A stretch of DNA of 64,000 nucleotides from JAIBJN01 sp963775625 (GTDB taxonomy: Bacteria > Actinomycetota > Thermoleophilia > Gaiellales > Gaiellaceae), in contig CAVZJM010000011.1 of assembly GCA_963775625.1 (NCBI GenBank), positions 1 to 64,000 of the forward strand. Reading direction: 5' to 3'. A program made the translations under genes and the position numbers. The notes under the pieces were generated by a model. It searched no databases. It saw only the letters and a list, made by a program, of their open reading frames with translations, and had not been told where the DNA came from. Shown piece after piece: positions 1-8,604 of the stretch; position 1 is the first letter of the stretch, and each line of letters opens with the position of its first letter.

Positions 1-12
1 GGTATTCGCACA

Positions 13-1050
13 GTGACGCAAACGAGCTCTCGCATCTCCCTCCTGAGCGCCCTCGCGGCGCTCCTAGTCCTGCCCGCGCTCGTCGCCGCCGGCTGCGGCG
101 GCGGCGACGACGCGTCGGGTGCCTCCGGCGGGGACGGCGGCACCCTCTCCCTCGTCGCCTACTCGACTCCGCGCGAGGCGTATGAGGAGATTATCCCGGC
201 CTTCCAGGAGACGCCAGAAGGTCAGGGCTTCGACTTCGAGCAGTCCTACGCATCCTCCGGTGAGCAGAGGCGCGCCGTCGAGGAGGGCCTGCCGGCCGAC
301 GTCGTCGCCTTCTCGCTCGAGCCCGACGTTACCGCCCTCGTCGACGCCGGCCTCGTCGACGCGGACTGGAACCAGAACGAGTACGCGGGCATGGTCACGA
401 ACTCCGTGGTCGTCTTCGCGGTCAGGCCCGGGAACCCGAAGGGCATCCAGACCTGGGACGACCTCCTCGGCGAGGGCGTCGAGGTGATCACGCCCAACCC
501 GTTCACGTCCGGCGGCGCTCAGTGGAACATCATGGCCGCCTACGGCGCCCAGCTCGAGCAGGGGAAGTCGGAAGAAGAGGCGATCGCCTACCTGCACGAC
601 CTCTTCATCAACCACGTCCCCGTCCAGGACAAGAGCGCGCGCGAGGCCCTGCAGACGTTCGCCGGCGGCAAGGGCGACGTCATGCTCGCCTACGAGAACG
701 AGGCGATCTTCGCCCAGCAGGCCGGCCAGGAGCTCGAGTACGTCGTGCCCGCCGAGACGATCCTGATCGAGAACCCGGTTGCGCTCGTGAACACGAGCGA
801 GAACCCGGAGGCGGCGCAGGCGTTCATCGACTACCTGTACACGCCCGAGGCGCAGGCCGTGTTCGCTTCCAAGGGCTACCGCCCCGTTGTCGACGGCGTG
901 GAGACGGAATTCGACTCCTCCGGCCCGGCCGGTCTGTTCACGATCGCCGACCTCGGCGGCTGGCCGGACCTCCGTACGCGCTTCTTCGATCGCGAGGAGA
1001 GCATTTTCCTCGACATCGAGAACGAGCTGGGAGTCCCCACTGACGACTAG
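13..1050 (+). CDS. Sulfate ABC transporter substrate-binding lipoprotein
   Basis: This 345-aa protein captures sulfate (or thiosulfate) outside the membrane and hands it to the CysTW permease. The N-terminus is a lipoprotein signal peptide with a hydrophobic run ending in VAAGC, so Cys28 would be lipidated. The body has the Sbp/CysP family layout: YSTPREAYEEIIPAF near the start, then ADVVAFSLEPDV, ITPNPFTSGGAQWN and a C-terminal LGGWPDLRTRFF motif. Length matches the family. The start is the GTG at 13; the window begins 12 bases upstream, so promoter and ribosome site are mostly not visible. It is first of four genes whose order (binding protein, T, W, A) is standard for sulfate uptake. Sulfate versus thiosulfate cannot be separated here. 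Confidence 0.93.
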   Translation: MTQTSSRISLLSALAALLVLPALVAAGCGGGDDASGASGGDGGTLSLVAYSTPREAYEEIIPAFQETPEGQGFDFEQSYASSGEQRRAVEEGLPADVVAFSLEPDVTALVDAGLVDADWNQNEYAGMVTNSVVVFAVRPGNPKGIQTWDDLLGEGVEVITPNPFTSGGAQWNIMAAYGAQLEQGKSEEEAIAYLHDLFINHVPVQDKSAREALQTFAGGKGDVMLAYENEAIFAQQAGQELEYVVPAETILIENPVALVNTSENPEAAQAFIDYLYTPEAQAVFASKGYRPVVDGVETEFDSSGPAGLFTIADLGGWPDLRTRFFDREESIFLDIENELGVPTDD

Positions 1051-1870
1051 TCCCCAAGCAGTCGAGCTGCCGGCGCGCACTGGAGGGTCCAGGCGCGCCG
1101 GCGGCCTCGTTCTGGGGCTCTCGACTGCATACCTCACCCTTATCGTCCTCATCCCGATCGCGGCGGTCGTCGTAGCGTCGCTCGAGGGAGGGCTTTCGGC
1201 CTTCTGGGACGAGGTGACCGCCCCGGCCGCCGTCGCTGCTCTCAAGCTCACGTTCGTCGCCTCCTTGCTCGTCGTGCTCGTGAACGCGGTGACGGGAACC
1301 CTGATCGCCTGGGTCCTCGTCCGCGACGAGTTCCGCGGCAAGAGCGTCGTCAACGCGATGATCGACCTCCCCTTCGCCCTGCCGACGATCGTCGCCGGGC
1401 TGACTCTCCTCGCCGTCTACGGCCCGCAGAGCCCGCTGGGCGTGAACGTTGCCTACTCTCGCGCCGCAATCGTCGTCGCACTGCTCTTCGTCACGCTCCC
1501 CTTCGTCGTCCGCGCCGTGCAGCCCGTGCTCCTCGAGCTCGACCGCGAGATGGAGGAGGCGGCCGCGTCGCTCGGCGCGCGGCCGTTCACGACCTTCCGG
1601 CGCATCGTCCTCCCCAACCTGCTCCCGGCGATGCTCTCCGGAGCCGCGCTCTCGTTCGGAAAGGCGGTCGGCGAGTTCGGCTCGATCGTGCTCATCTCGG
1701 GGAACATCCCCTTCGACACCGAGGTCGCCTCGGTGAACATCTTCAAGTCGATCGAGAGCGACGACCCCGCCGCGGCGGCCGCCGTCTCCGTGGTGCTCCT
1801 CGTCCTCTCGTTCGCCGTCCTTGCCGTCGCCGACCTCCTCGAGCGGCGCAGCCGGAGGCACGATGCGTAG
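1040..1870 (+). CDS. cysT: Sulfate ABC transporter permease CysT
   Basis: An inner-membrane permease of the CysT/CysU type, about 276 aa with six or so hydrophobic segments. The cytoplasmic EAA loop that contacts CysA is visible as EAAASLGARPFTTFRRIVLP. No ATG, GTG or TTG precedes the first membrane helix in a sensible place. The best start is a CTG at 1040, seven bases after GGGAG (1029-1033) and overlapping the end of the binding-protein gene by 11 bases. The frame is open further upstream, but that part is antisense-like filler over gene 1. The stop overlaps the cysW start (ATG at 1863). Product identity is firm; the rare CTG start is an inference. Confidence 0.88.
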   Translation: MTTSPQAVELPARTGGSRRAGGLVLGLSTAYLTLIVLIPIAAVVVASLEGGLSAFWDEVTAPAAVAALKLTFVASLLVVLVNAVTGTLIAWVLVRDEFRGKSVVNAMIDLPFALPTIVAGLTLLAVYGPQSPLGVNVAYSRAAIVVALLFVTLPFVVRAVQPVLLELDREMEEAAASLGARPFTTFRRIVLPNLLPAMLSGAALSFGKAVGEFGSIVLISGNIPFDTEVASVNIFKSIESDDPAAAAAVSVVLLVLSFAVLAVADLLERRSRRHDA

Positions 1871-2714
1871 CGGCGCCGCCTCGCGCTACACGCTGCGGAC
1901 GGTCGCGCTCGGCTACTTGGCGCTGATCCTGGCCCTGCCGTTCTCGATGATCGTCTACTACACGTTCCGCGACGGCCTCACGCCGGTGTGGGAGGCGCTG
2001 ACCGATCCGGCCTTCGTCTCGGCCTTCAAGCTGACCATGATCGCAGTCGGGATCGCCGTCCCCGTGAACACGATCTTCGGCGTCGCGTGCGCCATGGCGC
2101 TCGTCCGCCACCCGCCCAGGCACGGGACGTGGCTGCTCAACTCGCTGATCGGCCTGCCGCTCGCGCTCTCGCCCGTCGTCGTCGGCCTGGCGCTGATCCT
2201 CGTCTACGGCCAGGACGGCTGGTTCGGCGGCTGGCTCACGGAGAACGGGATCGAGATCATCTTCTCCACGCCCGGGATCGTGCTCGCAACGATCTTCGTG
2301 ACGCTGCCGTTCGTCGTCCGCGAAGTGATCCCGGTGCTTCGCGAGGTCGGGACCGACCAGGACGAGGCCGCATGGACGCTCGGCGCGTCGCGCTTCCAGA
2401 CCTTCCGGCGCGTCACGCTCCCGGCCATCCGCTGGGGCGTCGCCTACGGCGTCGTCCTCACGACCGCGCGCGCCCTCGGCGAGTACGGAGCCGTCGCCGT
2501 CGTCTCGGGGCGGATCGCCGGCAAGACCGAGACCTTGACTCTCCACGTCGACGAGGAGTACCTGCGCTTCAACGAGGTGGCCGCGTACACGACCTCGCTC
2601 GTGCTTGCGCTGCTCGCCGTGCTCACGCTGATCGCCATGAACGTCTTCAAGCCCAGAGAACACAAGGAGGTCGCGGATGTCGATCGCCGTCCGCCAGGTC
2701 ACGAAGCGGTTTGA
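1863..2714 (+). CDS. cysW: Sulfate ABC transporter permease CysW
   Basis: The second sulfate permease subunit, 283 aa, which pairs with CysT. The EAA loop reads EAAWTLGASRFQTFRRVTLP, and the SGRIAGKTETLTLHVDEEY stretch near residue 220 is typical of CysW. The ATG at 1863 follows GGAGG with good spacing and overlaps the cysT stop, so translation is probably coupled. The 3' end overlaps the start of cysA by 38 bases. Several strongly hydrophobic segments are visible from residue 12 onward. Confidence 0.92.
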   Translation: MRSGAASRYTLRTVALGYLALILALPFSMIVYYTFRDGLTPVWEALTDPAFVSAFKLTMIAVGIAVPVNTIFGVACAMALVRHPPRHGTWLLNSLIGLPLALSPVVVGLALILVYGQDGWFGGWLTENGIEIIFSTPGIVLATIFVTLPFVVREVIPVLREVGTDQDEAAWTLGASRFQTFRRVTLPAIRWGVAYGVVLTTARALGEYGAVAVVSGRIAGKTETLTLHVDEEYLRFNEVAAYTTSLVLALLAVLTLIAMNVFKPREHKEVADVDRRPPGHEAV

Positions 2715-3660
2715 CAACGGCTTCGTCGCCGTCGACAACGTCTCGCTCGCCATCGCCGGCGGGTCGCTGACCGCCCTGCTCGGCCCGAGCGGGAGCGGCA
2801 AGTCCACCCTGCTCCGGATCATCGCCGGGCTCGAGCAGCCCGACTCGGGCGAGGTCTCGATCCTCGGGGAGAACGTGACCGGCGTCCCGCCGCAGAAGCG
2901 GGAGGTCGGCTTCGTGTTCCAGCACTACGCGGCCTTCAAGCACATGACCGTGCGGGACAACGTCGGCTTCGGCCTCAGGATCCGCAAGCGGCCGAAGGCC
3001 GAGATTCGCAGCCGCGTGGACGAGCTGCTCGGGCTCGTCCAGCTCGACAGCTTCGCCGACCGCTACCCGGGCCAGCTCTCCGGAGGCCAGCGCCAGCGGA
3101 TGGCCCTCGCCCGAGCCCTTGCCGTCGAGCCCAAGGTCCTCCTCCTCGACGAGCCGTTCGGCGCTCTCGACGCGCGCGTCCGCAAGGAGCTCCGAGCCTG
3201 GCTCCGGCGCCTGCACGACGAGGTGCACGTCACGACGGTCCTCGTCACCCACGACCAGGAAGAGGCGATGGACGTCGCCGACCGCGTCACGGTGATGAAC
3301 GAGGGCCGGATCGAGCAGAGCGGCAAGCCGCGGGACCTCTACGAGCACCCTGCGAACGAGTTCGTGATGAGCTTCGTCGGGCCGGTCAACCGCCTCGGCG
3401 AGGAATGGATCCGGCCCCACGACCTGGAGCTCCGCCTGGAGCCGAACGGAACGACGAGCGAGGCGATGATCCAGCGGATCGTCCACCTCGGCTTCGAGGT
3501 GCGCGTCGAGCTCGTCCTCCACGACGGCCGCCACGTCTCCGCGCAGGTGACCCGGAACGAAGTCGAGGAGCTCGAGCTCCTCGAAGGCCAGATCCTCTAC
3601 GTGCGTCCGAGCCGAACCACCGTGTTCAGTGAGACTCCCAGGCCCCGGGCGCTGACGTGA
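2677..3660 (+). CDS. cysA: Sulfate ABC transporter ATP-binding protein CysA
   Basis: The ATPase driving sulfate import, 327 aa. It shows Walker A (GPSGSGKST), Q-loop, signature LSGGQRQRM, Walker B LLLDEPFGALDA and the switch His in LVTHDQEEAMDVADR, followed by a C-terminal regulatory extension. The ATG at 2677 sits seven bases after AAGGAGG, a strong ribosome site inside the end of cysW. It ends the sulfate operon and runs into the convergent Rrf2 gene: the two coding regions overlap tail to tail by 35 bases, leaving no room for a separate terminator. Confidence 0.95.
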   Translation: MSIAVRQVTKRFDNGFVAVDNVSLAIAGGSLTALLGPSGSGKSTLLRIIAGLEQPDSGEVSILGENVTGVPPQKREVGFVFQHYAAFKHMTVRDNVGFGLRIRKRPKAEIRSRVDELLGLVQLDSFADRYPGQLSGGQRQRMALARALAVEPKVLLLDEPFGALDARVRKELRAWLRRLHDEVHVTTVLVTHDQEEAMDVADRVTVMNEGRIEQSGKPRDLYEHPANEFVMSFVGPVNRLGEEWIRPHDLELRLEPNGTTSEAMIQRIVHLGFEVRVELVLHDGRHVSAQVTRNEVEELELLEGQILYVRPSRTTVFSETPRPRALT

Positions 3661-4081
3661 TCTCGGCGATCGCCGCGGGGAGCTCTCCCGACGCGACGTC
3701 GGCGAGCGTCAGCTCCTCGAGGACGGCGCGCAGGTTCGCGCGCATTGCGATCCAGACGTCCTGGAGGCGGGCGGCCGGCCCCACGTAGGCAACGGTCTCG
3801 GGCCTCGAGCCGCGCACGTTGGCGAGCGGCCCCTCGACGGCGCGGATGACGTCGGCGAGCTTGATCTCCTCGGGCGGCCGTGCGAGCCAGTAGCCGCCGT
3901 CCGCCCCGCGCTGGCTCTGGACGAGCCCGTGGTGGCGCAGCTCGAGGAGGATGTTCTCCAGGAACTTGAGCGGGATGTCCTGCGCCTGGGAGATCCGCTC
4001 CCCCTTCGTCGGCCCTTCGCCGGCGGCTGCGAGCTCGAGCGCCGCACGCAGGGCGTAGTCGACCTTGGCGGAGACCCGCAT
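3626..4081 (-). CDS. Rrf2-family transcriptional regulator, CymR-like
   Basis: A 151-aa winged-helix regulator of the Rrf2 family. The MRVSAKVDYALRAALELA start, the recognition helix region (IPLKFLENILLELRHHGLV) and the wing (RGADGGYWLARPPEEI) are diagnostic. The start chosen is the ATG at 4081, which matches the family N-terminus; a longer frame exists upstream but has no family counterpart. The protein has no cysteine, so it cannot carry the Fe-S cluster of IscR or NsrR. CymR, an Rrf2 member without a cluster, controls cysteine and sulfur genes in Firmicutes. Sitting tail to tail with the sulfate transporter, this protein probably controls sulfur uptake, which is inference. Confidence 0.85.
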   Translation of the reverse strand: MRVSAKVDYALRAALELAAAGEGPTKGERISQAQDIPLKFLENILLELRHHGLVQSQRGADGGYWLARPPEEIKLADVIRAVEGPLANVRGSRPETVAYVGPAARLQDVWIAMRANLRAVLEELTLADVASGELPAAIAEITSAPGAWESH

Positions 4082-4148
4082 GCTCGTATCTTGACGCCCG
4101 TGGTCGGCGGCGGGACGATCGGGCGGCCGTCGACGAGGGGAGGAAGAC

Positions 4149-6005
4149 ATGCCTGAGCTGAGAGCGGAGGTCGAGAACGGCCCCTGGCCGCAAGACCCCG
4201 AGGAGGTCTGCGATCTGGTGATGAAGGGCGGCGTGGCGAGCGGCGTCGTCTACCCGGGCGCGATCCTCGCGCTCGCGAAGCGCTACCGCTTCCGGAACGT
4301 CGGCGGCACGTCCGCGGGCGCGATCGCGGCCACGGTCACCGCCGCGGCCGAGCTCGGCCGGCGCGAAGGGAAGAGGGGCGGGTTCGAGCGGCTGCGCGAG
4401 GTGGCCGACGCAATCGGCGAGCCGGGCCTCGTGCTCAGCCTCTTCCAGCCGCGGCCCGCCAATCGCAGCTTCTTCGAGCTCGCGGTGCGGATGATGGACG
4501 CCCGCGCGCATGGCGCCGGCGCGAGGCGCCGCGTCGTCGTCGACTCCCTCCGCGCGCTCTGGCTCCCGATCGCGGTCCTCGCCCTCGCCTGGACGGCGGC
4601 CGTCTCGATCGCGGGGTACGCGCTCTTTCTCTGGCTCGGCTGGTGGTCGGCGTTCGCCTGGCCGGCTCTCGCCATTTCCGCGGCGGTCGGCATCGGCTTC
4701 CTCGCCGCCTGCGCGGTGATCCTCTTCGTGGCCCGCCCGGGCACGGCGCTCGCCGCAACACTCGGCGACCGCGAAGCCGGCTTCGGCCTTTGCCCAGGCA
4801 TCTCCCAGCCGGGCTTCGACAAGCCGGCTCTCTCCGACTGGCTCCACGAGCACATCCAATCCTGCGCCGGCCGCACGGTCGAGGACGACCCCCTGACCTT
4901 CGCCGACCTGAAGGACGCCGAGGACGACGCGCGCTCGGTCGCGCTCCAGCTCATGACGACCGACGTCAGCTCGGGCCGGCCCGTGCGGCTACCTCTCCCC
5001 GACGACAACCCGTTTTGGTTCGACGCAGCCGAGATCGGGCGTCTCGTCCCCGCCGCGGTCGCCGACTGGATGCGCGAGCAGGCGGGCGAGCCCGAGCGGA
5101 TCGGCGGCCGCGAGCTCCACAAGGTTCCCGGAGCGGCGATGCCGGTGCTCCTCGCCACGCGCATGAGCCTCGCCGTCCCGGGGCTTCTCTCCTCGGTGCC
5201 GTTCTACGAGCCGCGCAAGGACGTCCGCTGCGGCTACGCCGAGCACTGGTTCAGCGACGGGGCGATCACAAGCAACTTCCCCGTCCACTTCTTCGACGCT
5301 CTCCTCCCCGGCCACGCCACGTTCGGCCTCGACCTGATGGGCGCGCCCGACCCCGAGCTGGCGGCGGTCGTCGACGACGAGAGCGCCGACCCGACGCTTC
5401 GCCACGTGTACCTCCCCGGCCACCCGGTCGACCCCGAGCCGCTGCGCTGGGCGAGCATCCCCGGCTTCGGCGGCTTCCTCGCGCAGGTGCTCGACACGGG
5501 CCTGAACTGGCGCGACACGATGCAAATGGAGATGCCGGGGTTCCGCGAGCGCGTCTGCCACATCCGCCTGGACGCGGAGGAAGGCGGGCTCAACCTCACC
5601 ATGGACGAGGACGCCGTCAGGGGCCTGATGATGCGGGGCGCCTACGCGGGTAAGTCCTTCAACGCGTTCAGCTTCCGCACCCATCGCTTCACGCGTTACC
5701 TCATGCTGATGCAGATGCTCGAGGCCGAGCTGAAGCGAGCCCGCGACCGGTTCGGCTTCGACCGCCCGGAGGGCGACGACGCCCGCTGGTTCCGCGACCA
5801 GCTCGCAGGAACGCTCGACGACAAGCGCTACCCGTGGACGAACGCGAACACCGCGGCGTGGTGCGCCGATGCCCGCGCCGCAACCCAGACCCTGCTGGAC
5901 GTGACGGCCGCCTGGGGCTCGGACGAGCCGGGAAGCCTGGGCTTCGACCGTCCCGACCAGACCCCGACCCCGAGGCCGGCCCTCAGGATCGTCCCGCCGG
6001 TCTAG
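4149..6005 (+). CDS. Patatin-like phospholipase with two inserted membrane helices
   Basis: A 618-aa acyl hydrolase of the patatin family. The oxyanion hole lies in MKGGVASGVVYPG (from residue 25), the nucleophile Ser55 in GGTSAG, and the catalytic Asp370 in WFSDGAITSNFP, so the Ser-Asp dyad is complete. Two long hydrophobic segments at about residues 137-163 and 167-194 lie between nucleophile and Asp, so the catalytic domain appears split by a membrane hairpin. No signal peptide is seen. The likely role is hydrolysis of membrane lipids from the cytoplasmic face. A GAGGGGAGG-like site precedes the ATG at 4149. The divergent Rrf2 gene lies 67 bases upstream, and a possible promoter (TTGACG at 4092, 17 bases, GACGAT) falls between them. 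Confidence 0.85.
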   Translation: MPELRAEVENGPWPQDPEEVCDLVMKGGVASGVVYPGAILALAKRYRFRNVGGTSAGAIAATVTAAAELGRREGKRGGFERLREVADAIGEPGLVLSLFQPRPANRSFFELAVRMMDARAHGAGARRRVVVDSLRALWLPIAVLALAWTAAVSIAGYALFLWLGWWSAFAWPALAISAAVGIGFLAACAVILFVARPGTALAATLGDREAGFGLCPGISQPGFDKPALSDWLHEHIQSCAGRTVEDDPLTFADLKDAEDDARSVALQLMTTDVSSGRPVRLPLPDDNPFWFDAAEIGRLVPAAVADWMREQAGEPERIGGRELHKVPGAAMPVLLATRMSLAVPGLLSSVPFYEPRKDVRCGYAEHWFSDGAITSNFPVHFFDALLPGHATFGLDLMGAPDPELAAVVDDESADPTLRHVYLPGHPVDPEPLRWASIPGFGGFLAQVLDTGLNWRDTMQMEMPGFRERVCHIRLDAEEGGLNLTMDEDAVRGLMMRGAYAGKSFNAFSFRTHRFTRYLMLMQMLEAELKRARDRFGFDRPEGDDARWFRDQLAGTLDDKRYPWTNANTAAWCADARAATQTLLDVTAAWGSDEPGSLGFDRPDQTPTPRPALRIVPPV

Positions 6006-6077
6006 CTGTGACGAGCGGTAGTGCTGCGTCCGACGGATCGGCATCGGTTGAAGCCGAGCGAGCCGCGGAGTAGCGTC

Positions 6078-6557
6078 GTGCATTCAATGGCGACCCGCGC
6101 GCTCGACTTCCAGAAACTGCTCGACCAGTCGTCGACTAGCGCGACGGCGAGCGACTGGGCAGGTGTGCTCGCGAGCATCCCGCTCTTCGCGCGCATCGGC
6201 AATCGTCGCCTGCGGAAGATCGCGTCCCTGGCGCAGATCCAAGAGTTCTCGCCGGGCACCATCGTCGTCGAGACCGGCCAGCCCTCCAACGCCTTCTATC
6301 TGATCCTCGGGGGCCGCGCGAAGGTGCTCGGGAAGTCTCGCCGGACACTGGGGATCGGCGACTACTTCGGCGAGATGGGGTTGATCGACGGCGAGCCGCG
6401 CTCGGCGACGATCGCCGCCGAGGGCGAGCTCCAAGTGATGAAGCTCCCCCGACGCCCGTTTCTCAAGCTCCTCAACCAGGAGCCCCAGATCGCGACGGCG
6501 ATGATGGCCGAGCTCGCGGCGCGAATCCGAACTCTTGAAAAGCGCTCCGCTCTCTGA
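6078..6557 (+). CDS. Cyclic nucleotide-binding (CAP-ED) domain protein
   Basis: A small 159-aa protein that is almost entirely one cNMP-binding beta-roll. Visible are the LASIPLFARIG entry helix, FSPGTIVVETGQPSNAFYLILGGRAKV and the phosphate-binding cassette FGEMGLIDGEPRSATIAAE with its conserved Glu and Arg. No DNA-binding helix-turn-helix follows, so it is a sensor or adaptor rather than a CRP-type regulator. GTG at 6078 has GGAG seven bases upstream; the ATG at 6087 is the alternative. It starts 72 bases after the patatin gene on the same strand, so the two may be cotranscribed, with ligand binding tuning lipase activity (inference). The ligand (cAMP or cGMP) cannot be read from sequence. 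Confidence 0.85.
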   Translation: MHSMATRALDFQKLLDQSSTSATASDWAGVLASIPLFARIGNRRLRKIASLAQIQEFSPGTIVVETGQPSNAFYLILGGRAKVLGKSRRTLGIGDYFGEMGLIDGEPRSATIAAEGELQVMKLPRRPFLKLLNQEPQIATAMMAELAARIRTLEKRSAL

Positions 6558-6609
6558 GCGAGCGTCCCGCCGCGGCCGCTCAGACGAGCAACCGCGCTCC
6601 GAAGGTCGA

Positions 6610-6693
6610 TGCGGGCGAGAGGACTCGAACCTCCAAGGGCTTGCGCCCAACGGGACCTAAACCCGTTGCGTCTGCCAGTTCCGCCACGCCCGC
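6610..6693 (-). tRNA. tRNA-Leu (anticodon TAG)
   Basis: Read on the minus strand this is an 84-nt class II tRNA. The 7-bp acceptor stem is GCGGGCG/CGCCCGC, followed by TGGCGGAACTGGCAGACGC as the D arm and the anticodon stem ACGGG/CCCGT with loop TTTAGGT (anticodon TAG, reading CUA). A long variable arm follows, then GGTTCGAGTCC as the T arm. CCA is not encoded. It lies between the cNMP-binding gene and the YihY gene. No integrase or repeated tRNA 3' end was seen nearby. Confidence 0.95.
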
Positions 6694-6731
6694 GGATGGG
6701 CAAACGATAACTCGCGGGGTAGAGTGCCCTA

Positions 6732-7643
6732 ATGGGATCTCCCGCCGGCCGGGGGTCGTCCTTCCGGGAGTGGCGCGGCCTCCTCGTTCGCGGCGCCAAG
6801 GAGGCGAAAGCCGACTCGGTGACCGACATCGCCGCGGCCCTCTCCTACTACGCCTTCCTGGCGATCCCGGCAGTCCTCCTCGTGGCCGTGGGCGTCTTCA
6901 CCCAGGTGGCCGGGCCGGACACGATCGAGTCGATGCTGAAGCGACTCGAGGGCATCGTCCCCGAGGAGTCGATCGCGCTCATCGGCGACAGCCTGAACCG
7001 GGCGATCGAGAATCAGAGCGGCGGCATCGTCCTCATCGTCGTCGGCTTCCTGCTCGCCCTGTGGACGGCCTCGGGCGCCATGAACGCGCTCATGCGCGGG
7101 CTCAACCACGTCTACGACCGCGAGGAGACGAGGAGCTTCGCCCGGCAGCGGCTGACCGCGCTCGCCATGCTCGCGTGCCTGCTCCTCGCGTTCGGGCTGG
7201 CCTTCGGGCTCCTCGTGCTCGGGCCGAAGCTGAGCGACTGGCTCGGCGGCGCGCTCGACATGGAGGGAGCCTTCGGCTTGCTCTGGTGGACGCTCCAGTG
7301 GCCGATTCTCGTCCTCGCGCTCCTCGCCGCCTTCGCCGCCGTCCTCTACCTCGGCCCCGACGTCCAGATGCGGCGTTGGAGCTTCCTGACGCCGGGCGCG
7401 GTCGTCGCGGTCGTCGTGTGGCTCCTCGCGTCCGGCCTCTTCGCCGTCTACGTGAGCTTCTTCGGCTCCTACAACAAGGCGTGGGGATCGCTGGCCGGGG
7501 TGATCATCATGCTCACGTGGCTCTGGCTCTCGGCGCTCGCGCTCCTGCTCGGCGCCGAGGTCAACGCCGTCGCCGATCGAGACCCCGCACGACGTCGGGG
7601 CGAGCCTGCCGAGGCGAAGCTCCAGGCCCAGCCCCAGTCGTAG
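6732..7643 (+). CDS. YihY/BrkB family inner-membrane protein
   Basis: A 303-aa polytopic membrane protein of the YihY (virulence factor BrkB, formerly 'RNase BN') family. Hallmarks are AAALSYYAFLAIPAVLLV near the N-terminus, the LALWTASGAMNALMRGLNHVYD block and a C-terminal LTWLWLSALALLLGAEVNA helix. Six hydrophobic segments can be counted. The molecular function of the family is unsettled, and the old RNase BN assignment is wrong. ATG at 6732 follows a weak ribosome site (GGGGTAGAG). The gene is flanked by two tRNA genes. Confidence 0.88.
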   Translation: MGSPAGRGSSFREWRGLLVRGAKEAKADSVTDIAAALSYYAFLAIPAVLLVAVGVFTQVAGPDTIESMLKRLEGIVPEESIALIGDSLNRAIENQSGGIVLIVVGFLLALWTASGAMNALMRGLNHVYDREETRSFARQRLTALAMLACLLLAFGLAFGLLVLGPKLSDWLGGALDMEGAFGLLWWTLQWPILVLALLAAFAAVLYLGPDVQMRRWSFLTPGAVVAVVVWLLASGLFAVYVSFFGSYNKAWGSLAGVIIMLTWLWLSALALLLGAEVNAVADRDPARRRGEPAEAKLQAQPQS

Positions 7644-7669
7644 CGGCCGGCGAGGCTACACTCGTCCCG

Positions 7670-7741
7670 GGCCCCGTAGCTCAGTGGATAGAGCGGCGGA
7701 CTTCGAATCCGCGTGCGGAGGTTCGACTCCTCCCGGGGCCA
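7670..7741 (+). tRNA. tRNA-Arg (anticodon TCG)
   Basis: A 72-nt tRNA with acceptor stem GGCCCCG/CGGGGCC and discriminator A. The D arm is GCTCAGTGGATAGAGC, the anticodon stem-loop GCGGA-CTTCGAA-TCCGC has anticodon TCG, and the T arm is GGAGGTTCGACTCCTCC. CCA is not encoded. It lies 26 bases after the YihY stop codon on the same strand and about 100 bases before the SDR gene. Confidence 0.95.
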
Positions 7742-7839
7742 TCGCGGCTGCTCATGCGGACGTCGCGCCTGAACACCGGCGTGCACAGATTGGTCGCCTC
7801 GGGCTTGGATCGGGCTGCCGCCTGTGCTGGAATTCGGCG

Positions 7840-8604
7840 GTGGTGGCCACATCCCAGCGGCGGCTTCAGGGCAGACGGGCGCTCGTCACGGGTGCGAGCC
7901 GGGGCATCGGCGAGGCAATCGCGCGTCTCTTTTCGTCTGAGGGAGCTTCGGTCGCGCTGGTGGCACGTGACGCCGATCGGCTGCAGGCGCTCGCCGGCGA
8001 GCTCGCCGGGAAGGGCGGGCACGCGCTCGCCGTCCCGGCCGACGTCGCGCGGGCCGACGCCGCGGCGAAGGCCGTGACGACCGCGCACGACGAGCTCGGA
8101 GGGCTCGATTCGCTCGTCAACGCGGCCGGCGTCGACTGCGAGTGGGTCCCGACGGGCGAGATGCCGGTCGAGAGCTGGGATACGACGATCGCCGTCAATC
8201 TCTCCGGGACGTTCTACGTCTGCCGCGCGGCCCTCGGCCTCATGGTGGCCGGCGGCGGCGGAGCGATCGTCAACGTCACCTCGGTCGCGGCGCATCGGGT
8301 GTGGCCCGAGGACGTGGCCTACGGCGCCTCGAAGGCGGGCGTCGAGATGCTGACGCGAACGATCGCGGTGGAGTACGGGGCCCATGGTGTCCGGGCGAAC
8401 GCCCTCGCGCCGGGAGTGATCGACACGGGGATGACGGATGTCGTCCAGGGCGAAGAAGAGCGCGCACGGCTCGCCGCGATGCATCCACTCGGGCGGATGG
8501 GCCGCGCCGAGGAGGTAGCGGAGGCTGCGTTGTGGCTCGTCTCGGACGCCGCGTCCTTCACCACGGGAACGACGCTTGCCGTCGACGGCGGGTTTCTCGC
8601 CTAG
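7840..8604 (+). CDS. SDR-family NAD(P)-dependent dehydrogenase
   Basis: A 254-aa classical short-chain dehydrogenase. The cofactor loop is TGASRGIGEAIA, the structural motif VNAAGVDCEW, and the active site a Ser in VTSVAAH with YGASK (Tyr and Lys). The C-terminus ends TGTTLAVDGGF. GTG at 7840 or 7843 is the most likely start; the frame runs back through the tRNA, which cannot be coding. No strong ribosome site is visible. It could oxidise a sugar, sugar lactone or 3-oxoacyl group. Its neighbour across the long palindrome is the sugar-acid operon, so a role in sugar oxidation is plausible but unproven. The stop codon is the first base of that palindrome. Confidence 0.88.
   Translation: MVATSQRRLQGRRALVTGASRGIGEAIARLFSSEGASVALVARDADRLQALAGELAGKGGHALAVPADVARADAAAKAVTTAHDELGGLDSLVNAAGVDCEWVPTGEMPVESWDTTIAVNLSGTFYVCRAALGLMVAGGGGAIVNVTSVAAHRVWPEDVAYGASKAGVEMLTRTIAVEYGAHGVRANALAPGVIDTGMTDVVQGEEERARLAAMHPLGRMGRAEEVAEAALWLVSDAASFTTGTTLAVDGGFLA

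Noticed and set aside
3626..4081. IscR or NsrR identity for the Rrf2 protein
   Set aside because: No cysteine is present, so the Fe-S ligands of those regulators are absent.
6610..7741. Two tRNA genes as possible integration sites for a genomic island
   Set aside because: No integrase gene and no duplicated tRNA 3' end was seen in the flanking sequence.
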